From the NCBI GenBank assembly GCA_934597255.1, contig CAKTQV010000001.1, positions 1 to 64,000 on the forward strand: 64,000 nucleotides of DNA. The letters run 5' to 3'. The position numbers were made by a program, and so were the translations under genes. The stretch comes from an uncultured Oscillospiraceae bacterium. GTDB lineage: Bacteria; Bacillota; Clostridia; Oscillospirales; Oscillospiraceae. The notes below the pieces were generated by a model that made no database searches, was not told the DNA's origin, and was given only the letters and a program-made list of their open reading frames with translations. Below are positions 50,172 through 57,665 of this stretch, piece by piece (positions within the stretch are counted from its first letter, which is position 1; each line of letters starts with the position of its first letter).

Positions 50172-50869
50172 AAATCGAACATCTTACAAAGCAATACGGC
50201 GGCGTCAAGGCCGTGGACGATCTGTCGCTGCACATCGAGCCCGGCGAGATATACGGCTTCATCGGTCACAACGGCGCCGGCAAGACCACCACGATCAAAT
50301 GCGCCGTGGGCATCCTGCACTTCGACGGGGGCGAGATATACATCGACGGGCACTCCGTGCGCACGGAGGCGCTCGCGTGCAAGAAGCGTCTGGCGTACAT
50401 CCCGGACAATCCCGATCTGTACGAATTCATGACGGGTATCGGCTATCTCAATTTTGTGGCCGATATTTTCGGCGTGGACGCCGCAGCGCGGCAGGAACGC
50501 ATCGAGCGCTACGCGGCCGCGTTTGAGCTGACGGACGATCTGGCGCAGCCGGTCAGCGCGTATTCCCACGGCATGAAGCAGAAGCTGGCCATCATTTCGG
50601 CCTGGCTGCATGAGCCGCGGCTGATCGTTATGGACGAACCGTTCGTCGGTCTCGACCCGAAGGCGGCGCACCGGCTCAAGGAGATGATGCGCGAGCTGTG
50701 CGATAACGGCGGGGCGATCTTCTTTTCCACGCATGTGCTGGAGGTCGCGGAGAAGCTGTGCGACAAGGTCGCCATCATCAAGGGCGGGCGTCTGATCCGC
50801 GCCGGGACGATGGAGGCCGTCCGCGGCGACGAATCGCTTGAGTCCGTGTTTCTGGAGCTGGAGGGCTGA
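50165..50869 (+). CDS. ABC transporter ATPase
   Basis: The 234-residue ATPase has Walker A GHNGAGKTTT, Q-loop-equivalent YIPDNPDLYEF, signature YSHGMKQKLAII, Walker B LIVMDEPFVGLDPKA and switch His FSTHVLE. Its relatives include EcsA-like and antibiotic-resistance ATPases. The start overlaps the tetR end by 7 bp, and two bases separate it from the permease gene. Confidence 0.95.
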   Translation: MLKIEHLTKQYGGVKAVDDLSLHIEPGEIYGFIGHNGAGKTTTIKCAVGILHFDGGEIYIDGHSVRTEALACKKRLAYIPDNPDLYEFMTGIGYLNFVADIFGVDAAARQERIERYAAAFELTDDLAQPVSAYSHGMKQKLAIISAWLHEPRLIVMDEPFVGLDPKAAHRLKEMMRELCDNGGAIFFSTHVLEVAEKLCDKVAIIKGGRLIRAGTMEAVRGDESLESVFLELEG

Positions 50870-50871
50870 GG

Positions 50872-52476
50872 ATGCTGAAGGCGCTTTTGAGAAAACAGTT
50901 TCTGGAGCTGAACCAGTTTTACTTCCGCGACCGGAAAAGCGGCAGGCTGCGCTCCAGGGGCGGCGTGATCGGCTATGTGGCGCTGTTCGTGGTCATCTTC
51001 GCGGCGCTGGGCGCGTTTTTCGGGATGATGGAGGCGACGCTGCTGGACGGGCTCGCGCCCGCGGGCTACACCTGGCTGTATTTTGCCGTCAGCGCGCTGA
51101 TAGCCATCGCGCTCGGGACCTTCGGCAGCGTGTTCAACACCTACGAGGGGCTTTATCACGCCCGCGACAACGAGCTGCTGCTGGCCATGCCGGTGCCGCC
51201 GGCGAAGCTGCTGCTGGTGCGGATGACGGGTGTTTACGCGATGGGGCTGCTGTACGAGGCCATCGTGTTTATCCCGGCGATGATCGTGTACTGGGCGCGC
51301 GGCGGCGTGACGGCGTGGCAGGTGGCCGCGCCGGTCCTGCTGCTGTTCATCATCGGCGTGCTCGTGCTGGTGCTGACGTGCGCGCTGGGCTGGGTCGTGG
51401 CGCTGGTGTCGGCGAAGCTGAAAAACCGCAGCTTTCTGACGGTGCTGCTGTCGCTGGCCTTTATCGTGATATACTATATCGTATATTTCCGGCTCAACCA
51501 GTACATCCAGTCGATCGTGACCAACGCCGAGCAGGTCGGCCGCAGCTTCCGCACGGCGCTCTGGCCGCTGTATCAGATCGGTCTTGCGTGCACCGGCGGG
51601 GCGGCCGCCTTCGCGGTCACGACGGCGCTGGCGGCGGCGCTGCTCTCGCTGCTCGTGTGGGTCATGGGGCGCAGCTTTACCCGCATCGTCACGGCGTCGT
51701 CCGGCGGGAAAAAGTCCGTGTACCGCCGCCGCGCGATGAAAAACAGCGGAAGGAAGGCCGCGCTGCTGCGCAAGGAGCTGCGGCGCTTCACGGCGAGCCC
51801 CGGCTATATGCTAAACTGCGGGCTGGGGATCGTGCTGATGCCGGTTTTGGCGGCCGCGGCGCTGATCAAAATGGGCTGGGTGCGGGAAACGCTCGGGTCG
51901 CTGCTTGAGCAGATCCCGGCGCTGGAGGCGATGGTGCCGGTTTTGGCGGCGGGGGCGCTGTGCCTGCTGTGCGCCACGAACGTCGTCTCCGCGCCGTCGG
52001 TCGCGCTGGAGGGGCGGAGCCTGTGGCTGCTGCAGAGCCTTCCCGTGCCGGCGGGCGAGGCGCTCGCGGCCAAGGAAAAGCTGCACATTCTGCTCAACGG
52101 CGTTCCGGCGCTGCTTTTGGGCGTCGTGCTGGCGGTCGTGCTGCGGCTGGAGGCTGTGACGGCGGTCTTTATGCTGACGGCGGCGCTCGCGTTCACGGCG
52201 TTCACCGGGGCGCTGGGGCTCGTGCTCGGGCTGAGGCGGCCGAATCTGGAGTGGACGAACGAGACCGTTCCGATCAAGCAGAGCATGTCGGTGACGATCA
52301 CGCTGTTCGGCGGGTGGCTGTTGGCGCTGGCGGCGGGGCTGCTGTATTACCCGCTGCTGGATGTGCTTGCGCCGGCGGTGTATCTGCTGGGCGTGACGGC
52401 GCTGTTCGCGCTCGCCGCGTGGCTTCTGAACCGCTGGCTCGCGCGGCGCGGCGCGGCGATATTTGCCTCGCTGTGA
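50872..52476 (+). CDS. ABC-2 type permease of the TetR-linked exporter
   Basis: This 534-residue membrane protein has about 12 predicted helices in two halves. Each half has a cytoplasmic loop with charged residues (LLRKQFLELNQFYFRDRKSGRLRS; MKNSGRKAALLRKELRRFTASPGYM) before a helix cluster. YEGLYHARDNELLLAMPVPPAKLLLVRMTGVY is a typical loop of putative ABC exporter permeases in Clostridia. With the upstream ATPase it should form an exporter of unknown substrate, possibly an amphiphile or peptide. Confidence 0.9.
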   Translation: MLKALLRKQFLELNQFYFRDRKSGRLRSRGGVIGYVALFVVIFAALGAFFGMMEATLLDGLAPAGYTWLYFAVSALIAIALGTFGSVFNTYEGLYHARDNELLLAMPVPPAKLLLVRMTGVYAMGLLYEAIVFIPAMIVYWARGGVTAWQVAAPVLLLFIIGVLVLVLTCALGWVVALVSAKLKNRSFLTVLLSLAFIVIYYIVYFRLNQYIQSIVTNAEQVGRSFRTALWPLYQIGLACTGGAAAFAVTTALAAALLSLLVWVMGRSFTRIVTASSGGKKSVYRRRAMKNSGRKAALLRKELRRFTASPGYMLNCGLGIVLMPVLAAAALIKMGWVRETLGSLLEQIPALEAMVPVLAAGALCLLCATNVVSAPSVALEGRSLWLLQSLPVPAGEALAAKEKLHILLNGVPALLLGVVLAVVLRLEAVTAVFMLTAALAFTAFTGALGLVLGLRRPNLEWTNETVPIKQSMSVTITLFGGWLLALAAGLLYYPLLDVLAPAVYLLGVTALFALAAWLLNRWLARRGAAIFASL

Positions 52477-52538
52477 GCGAAAGCTTAAACATATTCTTAA
52501 GATGACCGCCGCGGCGTCTTAAGTCGGTCCGGCGGCGC

Positions 52539-52567
52539 TTGACATGCCGGGCCGGGACGCCTACAAT
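52539..52567 (+). promoter_or_regulatory. Consensus sigma-A promoter
   Basis: TTGACA (52539-52544), 17 bases and TACAAT (52562-52567). It is preceded by an inverted repeat CTTAAGA/TCTTAAG (52496-52502 and 52517-52523). Confidence 0.85.
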
Positions 52568-52574
52568 GGCGGAC

Positions 52575-52640
52575 GTCCCGGAAGCGGGACAGGCAAAAGC
52601 ACGGGCGGCGGCCGGGAAAGGCCGCCGCATCCGCGCCTGT
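52575..52640 (+). other. Structured leader of the lipoprotein mRNA
   Basis: Right at the predicted transcription start GTCCCG (52575-52580) pairs with CGGGAC (52585-52590). Then ACAGGC (52589-52594) can pair with GCCTGT (52635-52640), enclosing GCGGCGGCC (52605-52613) with GGCCGCCGC (52620-52628). The two folds share two bases, so they compete. This could be a regulatory leader or merely mRNA stabilisation. Confidence 0.45.
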
Positions 52641-52660
52641 GGAAAGGAGCTGTGTAAAGC

Positions 52661-53362
52661 ATGAAAAAAGTGACCGCGCTGGTGCTGGCGGCGCTGCTGC
52701 TGACGGCGCTTTGCGCCTGCACCCGGACGACCCCGGCGGCCGAAACGCCCCAGCCGGAGACGAGCCCGGAGGAAACGCCGGAGGAAACGACGGCGGAAGC
52801 ACCGACGGAAACGGAGGAGGAAACGACGGCCGGAGCGAGCGGAGAGCCGTCCGCCGGAGAGGCGTCCGGTGAGCCCGAAGCGGCGGAGAAAACAGCGGAG
52901 GAAACGGTGGAGCTGCCGCCGGCGGCCGCGGAGATCCTGGAAACGTACCGGAAGGCGCTCGATGAGCGCTGGAGCGGGGAGGAGCTGGAGGCGAACGGGC
53001 TGAGCCTTCTTCTGCTGGAGCTGGACGGGACGAACGGCGTCGGCTGGGCGCTGACCGATCTGGAGAACAACGGCGGCAGCCAGCTCGTCGTCGGCACGAC
53101 GGATACGAAGGATGCGTTTTACGGCAGACTGATCCTCGGGCTGTACCGGCTCGACAGCGGGGAGGCGGAGCTCGTGTTCCAGAGCGCGAGCCGCGACCGG
53201 CTGTATTACGCCGGCGGCGCGAATTTTGCCCATCTGGGCTCGAGCGCCTTTGACGACAGCTTTGAAAGCACGGTGAAGTACGAGGACGGCGAGCTGATCG
53301 ACATGACCTATACGACCGATCCGGCGGATTATGTTTCGATGGATCTGACGCCGCTTGGGTAA
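52661..53362 (+). CDS. Lipoprotein with Thr/Glu-rich linker
   Basis: This 233-residue lipoprotein has signal and lipobox LCAC (Cys about 20), a long Pro/Thr/Glu/Ala linker to about residue 85 and a single domain of about 140 residues (AAAEILETYRKALDERWSGEELEANGLSLLLLELDGTNGVGWALTDLENNGGSQLVVGTTD). The phrase LTDLENNGGSQLVVG is typical of Clostridial lipoproteins that report on a measured value, with an FG-GAP/integrin-like acidic loop, but I cannot assign a function. AAGGAG lies 11 bases before the ATG. It is a single gene, closed by a terminator. Confidence 0.82.
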   Translation: MKKVTALVLAALLLTALCACTRTTPAAETPQPETSPEETPEETTAEAPTETEEETTAGASGEPSAGEASGEPEAAEKTAEETVELPPAAAEILETYRKALDERWSGEELEANGLSLLLLELDGTNGVGWALTDLENNGGSQLVVGTTDTKDAFYGRLILGLYRLDSGEAELVFQSASRDRLYYAGGANFAHLGSSAFDDSFESTVKYEDGELIDMTYTTDPADYVSMDLTPLG

Positions 53363-53371
53363 AAACAGGCG

Positions 53372-53408
53372 AAAGGCGGGACAGACACGCAGTCTGTCCC
53401 GCCTTTTT
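53372..53408. terminator. Bidirectional terminator
   Basis: AAAGGCGGGACAGAC pairs with GTCTGTCCCGCCTTT around ACGCA, followed by TT. It ends the lipoprotein gene and the convergent DtxR gene. Confidence 0.92.
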
Positions 53409-53420
53409 CGTATGCGCTGC

Positions 53421-53798
53421 TTATTGGACCAGGTCCCTCGCCTTTGCGTGGGCGCAGATGGCGTCAAAGCTGCGCTGGCTGATATCGTGCTCCATCTTGC
53501 ACGCGTCGGCCGCGGCCGTTTCCGGATCGACGCCGAGCGCGACGAGGAATTTTGTCAGCGTGGTATGGCGCTCGAGCATTTTTTCGGCGATGGCCATGCC
53601 GCTGTCGGACAGCGTGATCAGCCCGTCCTTGTCCATCGAGATGTAGCCGGCCTCGCGCAGGCGCTTGGTGGCGTAGGTAACGCTCGGCTTGGTCACGCCG
53701 AGCTTTTCCGCCACGTCGATGGAGCGGACATAGCCGCGGCTGTTGCGGAGCATGAGCATGGCCTCCAGATAATCCTCGGAGGCTCGCAGTATCTGCAT
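53421..53798 (-). CDS. DtxR/MntR family metal-dependent repressor
   Basis: This 125-residue regulator has a winged helix (ASEDYLEAMLMLRNSRGYVRSIDVAEKLGVTKPSVTYATKRLREAGYISMDKDGLITLSDSGMAIAE) and the dimerisation/metal-binding helix (ERHTTLTKFLVALGVDPETAAADACKMEHDIS) with His, Cys, Glu and His ligands. It has no C-terminal SH3 domain, so it is the short MntR-like form; with Cys at that ligand position, iron or manganese are both possible. It is divergent from feoA, and operators lie in front of both genes. Confidence 0.92.
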   Translation of the reverse strand: MQILRASEDYLEAMLMLRNSRGYVRSIDVAEKLGVTKPSVTYATKRLREAGYISMDKDGLITLSDSGMAIAEKMLERHTTLTKFLVALGVDPETAAADACKMEHDISQRSFDAICAHAKARDLVQ

Positions 53799-53834
53799 GG
53801 AGGTTCACCAACTTTTCCTTTGGGTTTTTCTTTA

Positions 53835-53852
53835 GGTTAGCACACTTTAACC
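53835..53852. promoter_or_regulatory. DtxR-like operator upstream of the regulator gene
   Basis: GGTTAG-CACACT-TTAACC is an imperfect inverted repeat with 6-base spacer. It lies 37 bases upstream of the dtxR-type start, fitting autoregulation, and has the same geometry as the sites at 53926 and 27393. Confidence 0.65.
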
Positions 53853-53889
53853 AAATTTGCAAGAAACGATATTTTTTTCATTGCAGCTC

Positions 53890-53943
53890 TTGACAAATGG
53901 GGTTAGATATATTAAACTTAGCCACGGTTAAAGAAGATTAACC
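53890..53943 (+). promoter_or_regulatory. Promoter and operator of the feo operon
   Basis: TTGACA (53890-53895), 17 bases and TAAACT (53913-53918) form the promoter. A perfect inverted repeat GGTTAA-AGAAGA-TTAACC (53926-53943) lies just downstream of the -10, over the start point. A weaker half-match GGTTAG (53901-53906) stands in the spacer. A metal-loaded DtxR-type repressor bound there would block feo transcription. Confidence 0.7.
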
Positions 53944-53994
53944 ATTTTTCATTTGTTCTGAGTTAGACTTGTTGAACCAAAGGAGGGCTTTTCA

Positions 53995-54210
53995 ATGATG
54001 CCGTTGAATCTGGCTGAGCCGGGGGAGGAGATCATGATCCGCCGGATCGGCGGAAGCCCGGAGATAAAGAAGCATCTGGAGGATCTGGGCTTTGTGGCCG
54101 GCGGGACGGTCATGGTGGTCTCGGCGCTGAACGGGAACATCATCGTCAAGGTCAAGGAAGCCAGAGTCGCCGTCAGTGAAGAGATGGCGCGCCGGATCAT
54201 GGTTGGCTAA
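53995..54210 (+). CDS. feoA: FeoA family protein (first copy)
   Basis: This 71-residue SH3-like protein acts with FeoB in ferrous iron uptake. It reads MMPLNLAEPGEEIMIRRIGGSPEIKKHLEDLGFVAGGTVMVVSALNGNIIVKVKEARVAVSEEMARRIMV, with the typical FeoA word HLEDLGF..G. The start lies six bases after GGAGGG; the next codon is also ATG. It is first in the feo operon, 25 bp before the second feoA. Confidence 0.94.
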   Translation: MMPLNLAEPGEEIMIRRIGGSPEIKKHLEDLGFVAGGTVMVVSALNGNIIVKVKEARVAVSEEMARRIMVG

Positions 54211-54235
54211 TTAAATTTTGAAGGAGATAGATCGT

Positions 54236-54460
54236 ATGAAAACGCTTCGAGACGTCAAAATCGGCGAGACCGCCCGCGTCGCCAAGCTCCACGGCGAAGG
54301 CCCTGTCCGCCGCCGCATCATGGACATGGGCATTACCCGGGGCACCGAGGTATATGTCCGCAAGGTCGCACCCCTGGGCGACCCCATGGAGGTCACGGTA
54401 CGCGGCTATGAGCTGAGTCTGCGCAAGGCGGACACCGAAATGATCGAGGTTGAAGAATAA
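54236..54460 (+). CDS. feoA: FeoA family protein (second copy)
   Basis: The 74-residue protein reads TLRDVKIGETARVAKLHGEGPVRRRIMDMGITRGTEVYVRKVAPLGDPMEVTVRGYELSLRKADTEMIEVEE, the fuller FeoA pattern. Two feoA genes before feoB are common in Clostridia and their division of labour is not settled. The start is the ATG nine bases after AAGGAG, not the earlier in-frame start. Confidence 0.95.
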   Translation: MKTLRDVKIGETARVAKLHGEGPVRRRIMDMGITRGTEVYVRKVAPLGDPMEVTVRGYELSLRKADTEMIEVEE

Positions 54461-54503
54461 TTTGACGACAGGTCAGCAAGGCTGACCGAAGGAGTGAGAG
54501 AAC

Positions 54504-56909
54504 ATGGACAAACAAATCAAAATTGCCCTTGCGGGCAACCCGAACAGCGGCAAAACGACCCTGTTCAACGCTCTGACCGGCTCCAACCAGTTCGTGGGCA
54601 ACTGGCCGGGCGTCACGGTGGAGAAGAAGGAAGGCAAGCTGAAGAAGCATGACAACGTGGTCATCATGGACCTGCCGGGCATCTATTCGCTTTCGCCTTA
54701 CACGCTGGAGGAAGTCGTCTCCCGTAACTATCTGATCGACGAGCGCCCCGACGCCATCCTGAACATCGTCGACGGCACGAACCTCGAGCGCAACCTGTAT
54801 CTGACCACGCAGCTGACCGAGTTGGGCATCCCCGTGGTCATCGCCATCAACATGATGGACGTCGTGCGCAAGAGCGGCGACCAGATCAACATCAAGGAGC
54901 TGTCCCGTCAGCTTGGCTGCCCGATCGTGGAGATCTCCGCGCTCAAGGGCGACGGCATCATGGAGGCGGCGGAGACCGCCATCCGCGCGGCCCGCGGCGA
55001 GAAGACCGTTCCCATGCACAGCTTCTCCGGCCCTGTGGAGCATGCCATTGCCCACATCGAGGAGGCGGTCGTGCACAGCATGCCGGCCGAGCAGCAGCGC
55101 TGGTACGCCATCAAGGTGTTTGAGCGCGACGACAAGGTTCTGGAAAAGCTGCACATCGACGATGCGGTCAAGGCGCACATCGAGGAAGACATTGAAGCGG
55201 CGGAAAAAGAGCTGGACGACGACGCCGAGAGCATCATCACCAACGAACGCTACGTTTACATAGCCGGCATCATCAAAGCCTGCTACCGGAAAAAGAACAA
55301 GGGCGCGCTCAGCGCCTCCGACAAGATCGACCGCATCGTCACCAACCGCTGGCTGGGCCTGCCCATCTTCGCGGCGGTGATGTTCCTGGTGTACTGGGTC
55401 GCCATGGTGGCCGTGGGCGCGCCGGCGACGGACTGGGCCAACGACGGACTGTTCGGCGACGGCTGGCATCTGTTCGGCATCGGCTCGAAGGCATACAGCG
55501 AAGTGGCCGACGAATACGCGGAGGCTTCTCTGATCGTGGACGGCTACGACGCCTATGTGGAAGAAAACGGCGCGGAGCCGACCGGCGACTTCACCTACGA
55601 GGTGGAAGACGAGGAAACGCTGGCCATCAGCGAGGAGACGGCGTCCCTGGCGGATTATGAAGACGCGAAGGCCGCGCTGGACGAGATCGGCGACGAGCCC
55701 GATCCGGCGGACTACGGCGTGTGGGTGCCCGGCATCCCCGTTCTGGTCGGCAATGCCCTGGAGGCTGCCGGCGCGGCGGACTGGCTCAGCGGCCTGATCC
55801 TCGACGGCATCGTGGCCGGCGTGGGCGCGGTGCTCGGCTTTGTTCCCCAAATGCTGGTTCTGTTCCTGATGCTCGCGTTCCTGGAGGCCTGCGGCTACAT
55901 GTCCCGTATCGCCTTCGTTCTTGACCGTATCTTCCGCAAGTTCGGTCTGTCCGGCAAGAGCTTCATCCCCATGCTCATCGGCGTCGGCTGCGGCGTTCCG
56001 GGCGTCATGGCCTCGCGTACCATTGAAAACGAGCGCGACCGCCGCATGACGATCATGACCACGACCTTTATCCCCTGCGGCGCCAAGGTGCCCTTCATCG
56101 GCATGATCGCCGGCGCTCTGTTCGGCGGCAGCCCCTGGGTGTCCACATCCGCGTATTTCATCGGCATGGCCGCCATCATCGTGTCCGGCATCATGCTGAA
56201 AAAGACGAAGATGTTTGCCGGCGAGCCCGCTCCGTTCGTCATGGAGCTGCCCGCTTACCACTGGCCGACGCTCGGCAACGTGCTCCGTTCCATGTGGGAG
56301 CGCGGCTGGTCGTTCATCAAGAAGGCCGGCACCATCATTCTCCTGTCCACCATCCTTGTGTGGTTCACGACGTACTTCGGCGTTGTTGACGGCACGTTCC
56401 GTATGCTCGGCGAGGAGGAGATCGACAGCTCCATCCTGGCGGTCATCGGCGGCGCGATCGCCTGGATCTTCAAGCCCCTCGGCTGGGGCAACTGGCAGGC
56501 GGCCGTGGCTTCCATCACGGGCCTTGTCGCCAAGGAGAACATCGTCGGCACGCTCGGCATCCTCTACGGCGGCGGCGACGGCACCGTGTACCAGAACATC
56601 GCGCAGGCCTTCAACGGCATCAGCGGCTACAGCTTCCTGGTGTTCAACCTGCTGTGCGCCCCCTGCTTCGCGGCCATCGGCGCTATCAAGCGCGAGATGA
56701 ACAACCACAAGTGGACCTGGTTCGCCATCGGCTATCAGTGCGGCTTCGCGTATATCATCGCCCTGATGATCAACCAGTTCGGCGGCCTGTTCACGGGCAA
56801 TGTCAGCGTGATCGGCCTGATCTTCGCCGTCGCGTTCCTGGCGCTGGGCATCTACATGCTCTTCATCCGCAGGTACAAGGAAGCCACGAAGCTGACCACG
56901 AAGGTGTAA
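54504..56909 (+). CDS. feoB: Ferrous iron transporter FeoB
   Basis: This 801-residue GTP-driven Fe(II) importer has G1 GNPNSGKTT (residues 9-17), G3 DLPGIYSL and G4-like NMMD in its N-terminal G domain. A helical guanine-nucleotide-dissociation-inhibitor region follows, then the membrane domain with two Gate motifs: CGYMSRIAFVLDRIFRKFGLSGKSFIPMLIGVGCGVPG and FIPCGAKVPFIGM, later LLCAPCFAAIGAIKREM. Between the first membrane helix (around 290-305) and the next there is a long acidic extracytoplasmic insert of about 100 residues. It lies in the iron operon feoA-feoA-feoB-Cys-rich peptide. Confidence 0.98.
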   Translation: MDKQIKIALAGNPNSGKTTLFNALTGSNQFVGNWPGVTVEKKEGKLKKHDNVVIMDLPGIYSLSPYTLEEVVSRNYLIDERPDAILNIVDGTNLERNLYLTTQLTELGIPVVIAINMMDVVRKSGDQINIKELSRQLGCPIVEISALKGDGIMEAAETAIRAARGEKTVPMHSFSGPVEHAIAHIEEAVVHSMPAEQQRWYAIKVFERDDKVLEKLHIDDAVKAHIEEDIEAAEKELDDDAESIITNERYVYIAGIIKACYRKKNKGALSASDKIDRIVTNRWLGLPIFAAVMFLVYWVAMVAVGAPATDWANDGLFGDGWHLFGIGSKAYSEVADEYAEASLIVDGYDAYVEENGAEPTGDFTYEVEDEETLAISEETASLADYEDAKAALDEIGDEPDPADYGVWVPGIPVLVGNALEAAGAADWLSGLILDGIVAGVGAVLGFVPQMLVLFLMLAFLEACGYMSRIAFVLDRIFRKFGLSGKSFIPMLIGVGCGVPGVMASRTIENERDRRMTIMTTTFIPCGAKVPFIGMIAGALFGGSPWVSTSAYFIGMAAIIVSGIMLKKTKMFAGEPAPFVMELPAYHWPTLGNVLRSMWERGWSFIKKAGTIILLSTILVWFTTYFGVVDGTFRMLGEEEIDSSILAVIGGAIAWIFKPLGWGNWQAAVASITGLVAKENIVGTLGILYGGGDGTVYQNIAQAFNGISGYSFLVFNLLCAPCFAAIGAIKREMNNHKWTWFAIGYQCGFAYIIALMINQFGGLFTGNVSVIGLIFAVAFLALGIYMLFIRRYKEATKLTTKV

Positions 56910-56949
56910 GCCTGAATTTACCAAGTATCTTGCCAAAGGAGGGATTTTT

Positions 56950-57123
56950 ATGTTCCAGTGGATCGCTGAAAATCTTGGTACCATCCTGATCTCTGCCGTT
57001 CTGTTAGCCATTGTCACCTCCATCTCCTTCTCTTTGATCCGGCAGAAGAAACAGGGGAAAAGCTCCTGCGGCAGCGGCTGTGCCCACTGTGCCCTCCACG
57101 GCCAGTGCCACAGCAAGCCGTGA
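56950..57123 (+). CDS. FeoB-associated Cys-rich membrane peptide
   Basis: This 57-residue peptide has an N-terminal membrane helix (IAENLGTILISAVLLAIVTSISFSLI) and a cytoplasmic tail with CGSGCAHCALHGQC, four Cys and two His, probably a metal-binding tail. This matches the small FeoB-associated peptides that play the role of FeoC in Firmicutes. GGAGGG lies 5-6 bases before the ATG. It follows feoB by 40 bp and is the last gene of the operon. Confidence 0.92.
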   Translation: MFQWIAENLGTILISAVLLAIVTSISFSLIRQKKQGKSSCGSGCAHCALHGQCHSKP

Positions 57124-57150
57124 TCGTGACGATTCGGCACAATACAGGGA

Positions 57151-57183
57151 ATGGGTGAGAGCCTTGCGCTCTCACCCATTTTT
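57151..57183 (+). terminator. Intrinsic terminator of the feo operon
   Basis: ATGGGTGAGAGC (57151-57162) pairs with GCTCTCACCCAT (57168-57179) around CTTGC, followed by five T. Confidence 0.94.
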
Positions 57184-57190
57184 GCGTGCG

Positions 57191-57221
57191 GTTATATGAA
57201 ATTAAATATAACTATATGAAA
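57191..57221 (+). promoter_or_regulatory. AT-rich operator-like repeats before the reductase operon
   Basis: GTTATAT (57191-57197) and ATATAAC (57206-57212) form an inverted repeat with an 8-base spacer. In addition TATATGAAA occurs twice as a direct repeat (57193-57201 and 57213-57221), exactly 20 bases apart, the spacing of AraC-type half-sites. The stretch is markedly AT-rich against the GC-rich surroundings. The promoter itself is unclear; TATAAC (57207-57212) is a possible -10. Confidence 0.5.
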
Positions 57222-57287
57222 AATACATACTTCCCAGAACGGCTATTTCGTGGTAGCGTAAAGACAAAAGAACGGGAGGGAACAAGC

Positions 57288-57665
57288 ATGGATTTCCGAT
57301 TTGCGCATAACTGCCTGTATGTGCTCGATTTGCAGCGTTCGCTGGATTTCTATAAAAAGGCGCTGGGGCTCGAGCCCGTGCGCTGGATGCACCCGAGCGA
57401 TATGGACGCGACGCTGGCGTTCCTGTCGGACGGAAAGAGTGTCCATCAGCTTGAGCTGGCCTGCGTGGCGGGACGGACGGAGCCGTATGATGTGGGCGAG
57501 GGGAAATACCATATCGCCTTCGCGGCGCGCGACATGGCGGCGGCCAGGGCGCTGCACGAGTCGATGGGCTGCATCGTCCGCGACCCGGAGACCGAGCCGG
57601 TGTATTTCATCCGCGACCCGGACGGCTACGAGATCGAGATCATCCCGGAGGAGGAAGAAGCATGA
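57288..57665 (+). CDS. Glyoxalase-like VOC family protein
   Basis: This 125-residue vicinal-oxygen-chelate protein has paired beta-alpha-beta-beta-beta modules. Likely metal ligands are His in FAHNCLYVLD, Glu in HQLELACV, His in YHIAFAARD and Glu in YEIEIIPEE, the lactoylglutathione-lyase pattern (GloA-like). It may detoxify reactive aldehydes or act on the pathway of the genes behind it. Start ATG 57288 has GGGAGGG upstream. Its end overlaps the next start by 4 bp, so it is coupled to the old-yellow-enzyme gene. Confidence 0.88.
   Translation: MDFRFAHNCLYVLDLQRSLDFYKKALGLEPVRWMHPSDMDATLAFLSDGKSVHQLELACVAGRTEPYDVGEGKYHIAFAARDMAAARALHESMGCIVRDPETEPVYFIRDPDGYEIEIIPEEEEA

Noticed and set aside
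53421..57123. Mobile element or genomic island around feo
   Set aside because: No integrase, transposase, tRNA or flanking repeats were seen; this holds for the whole window.
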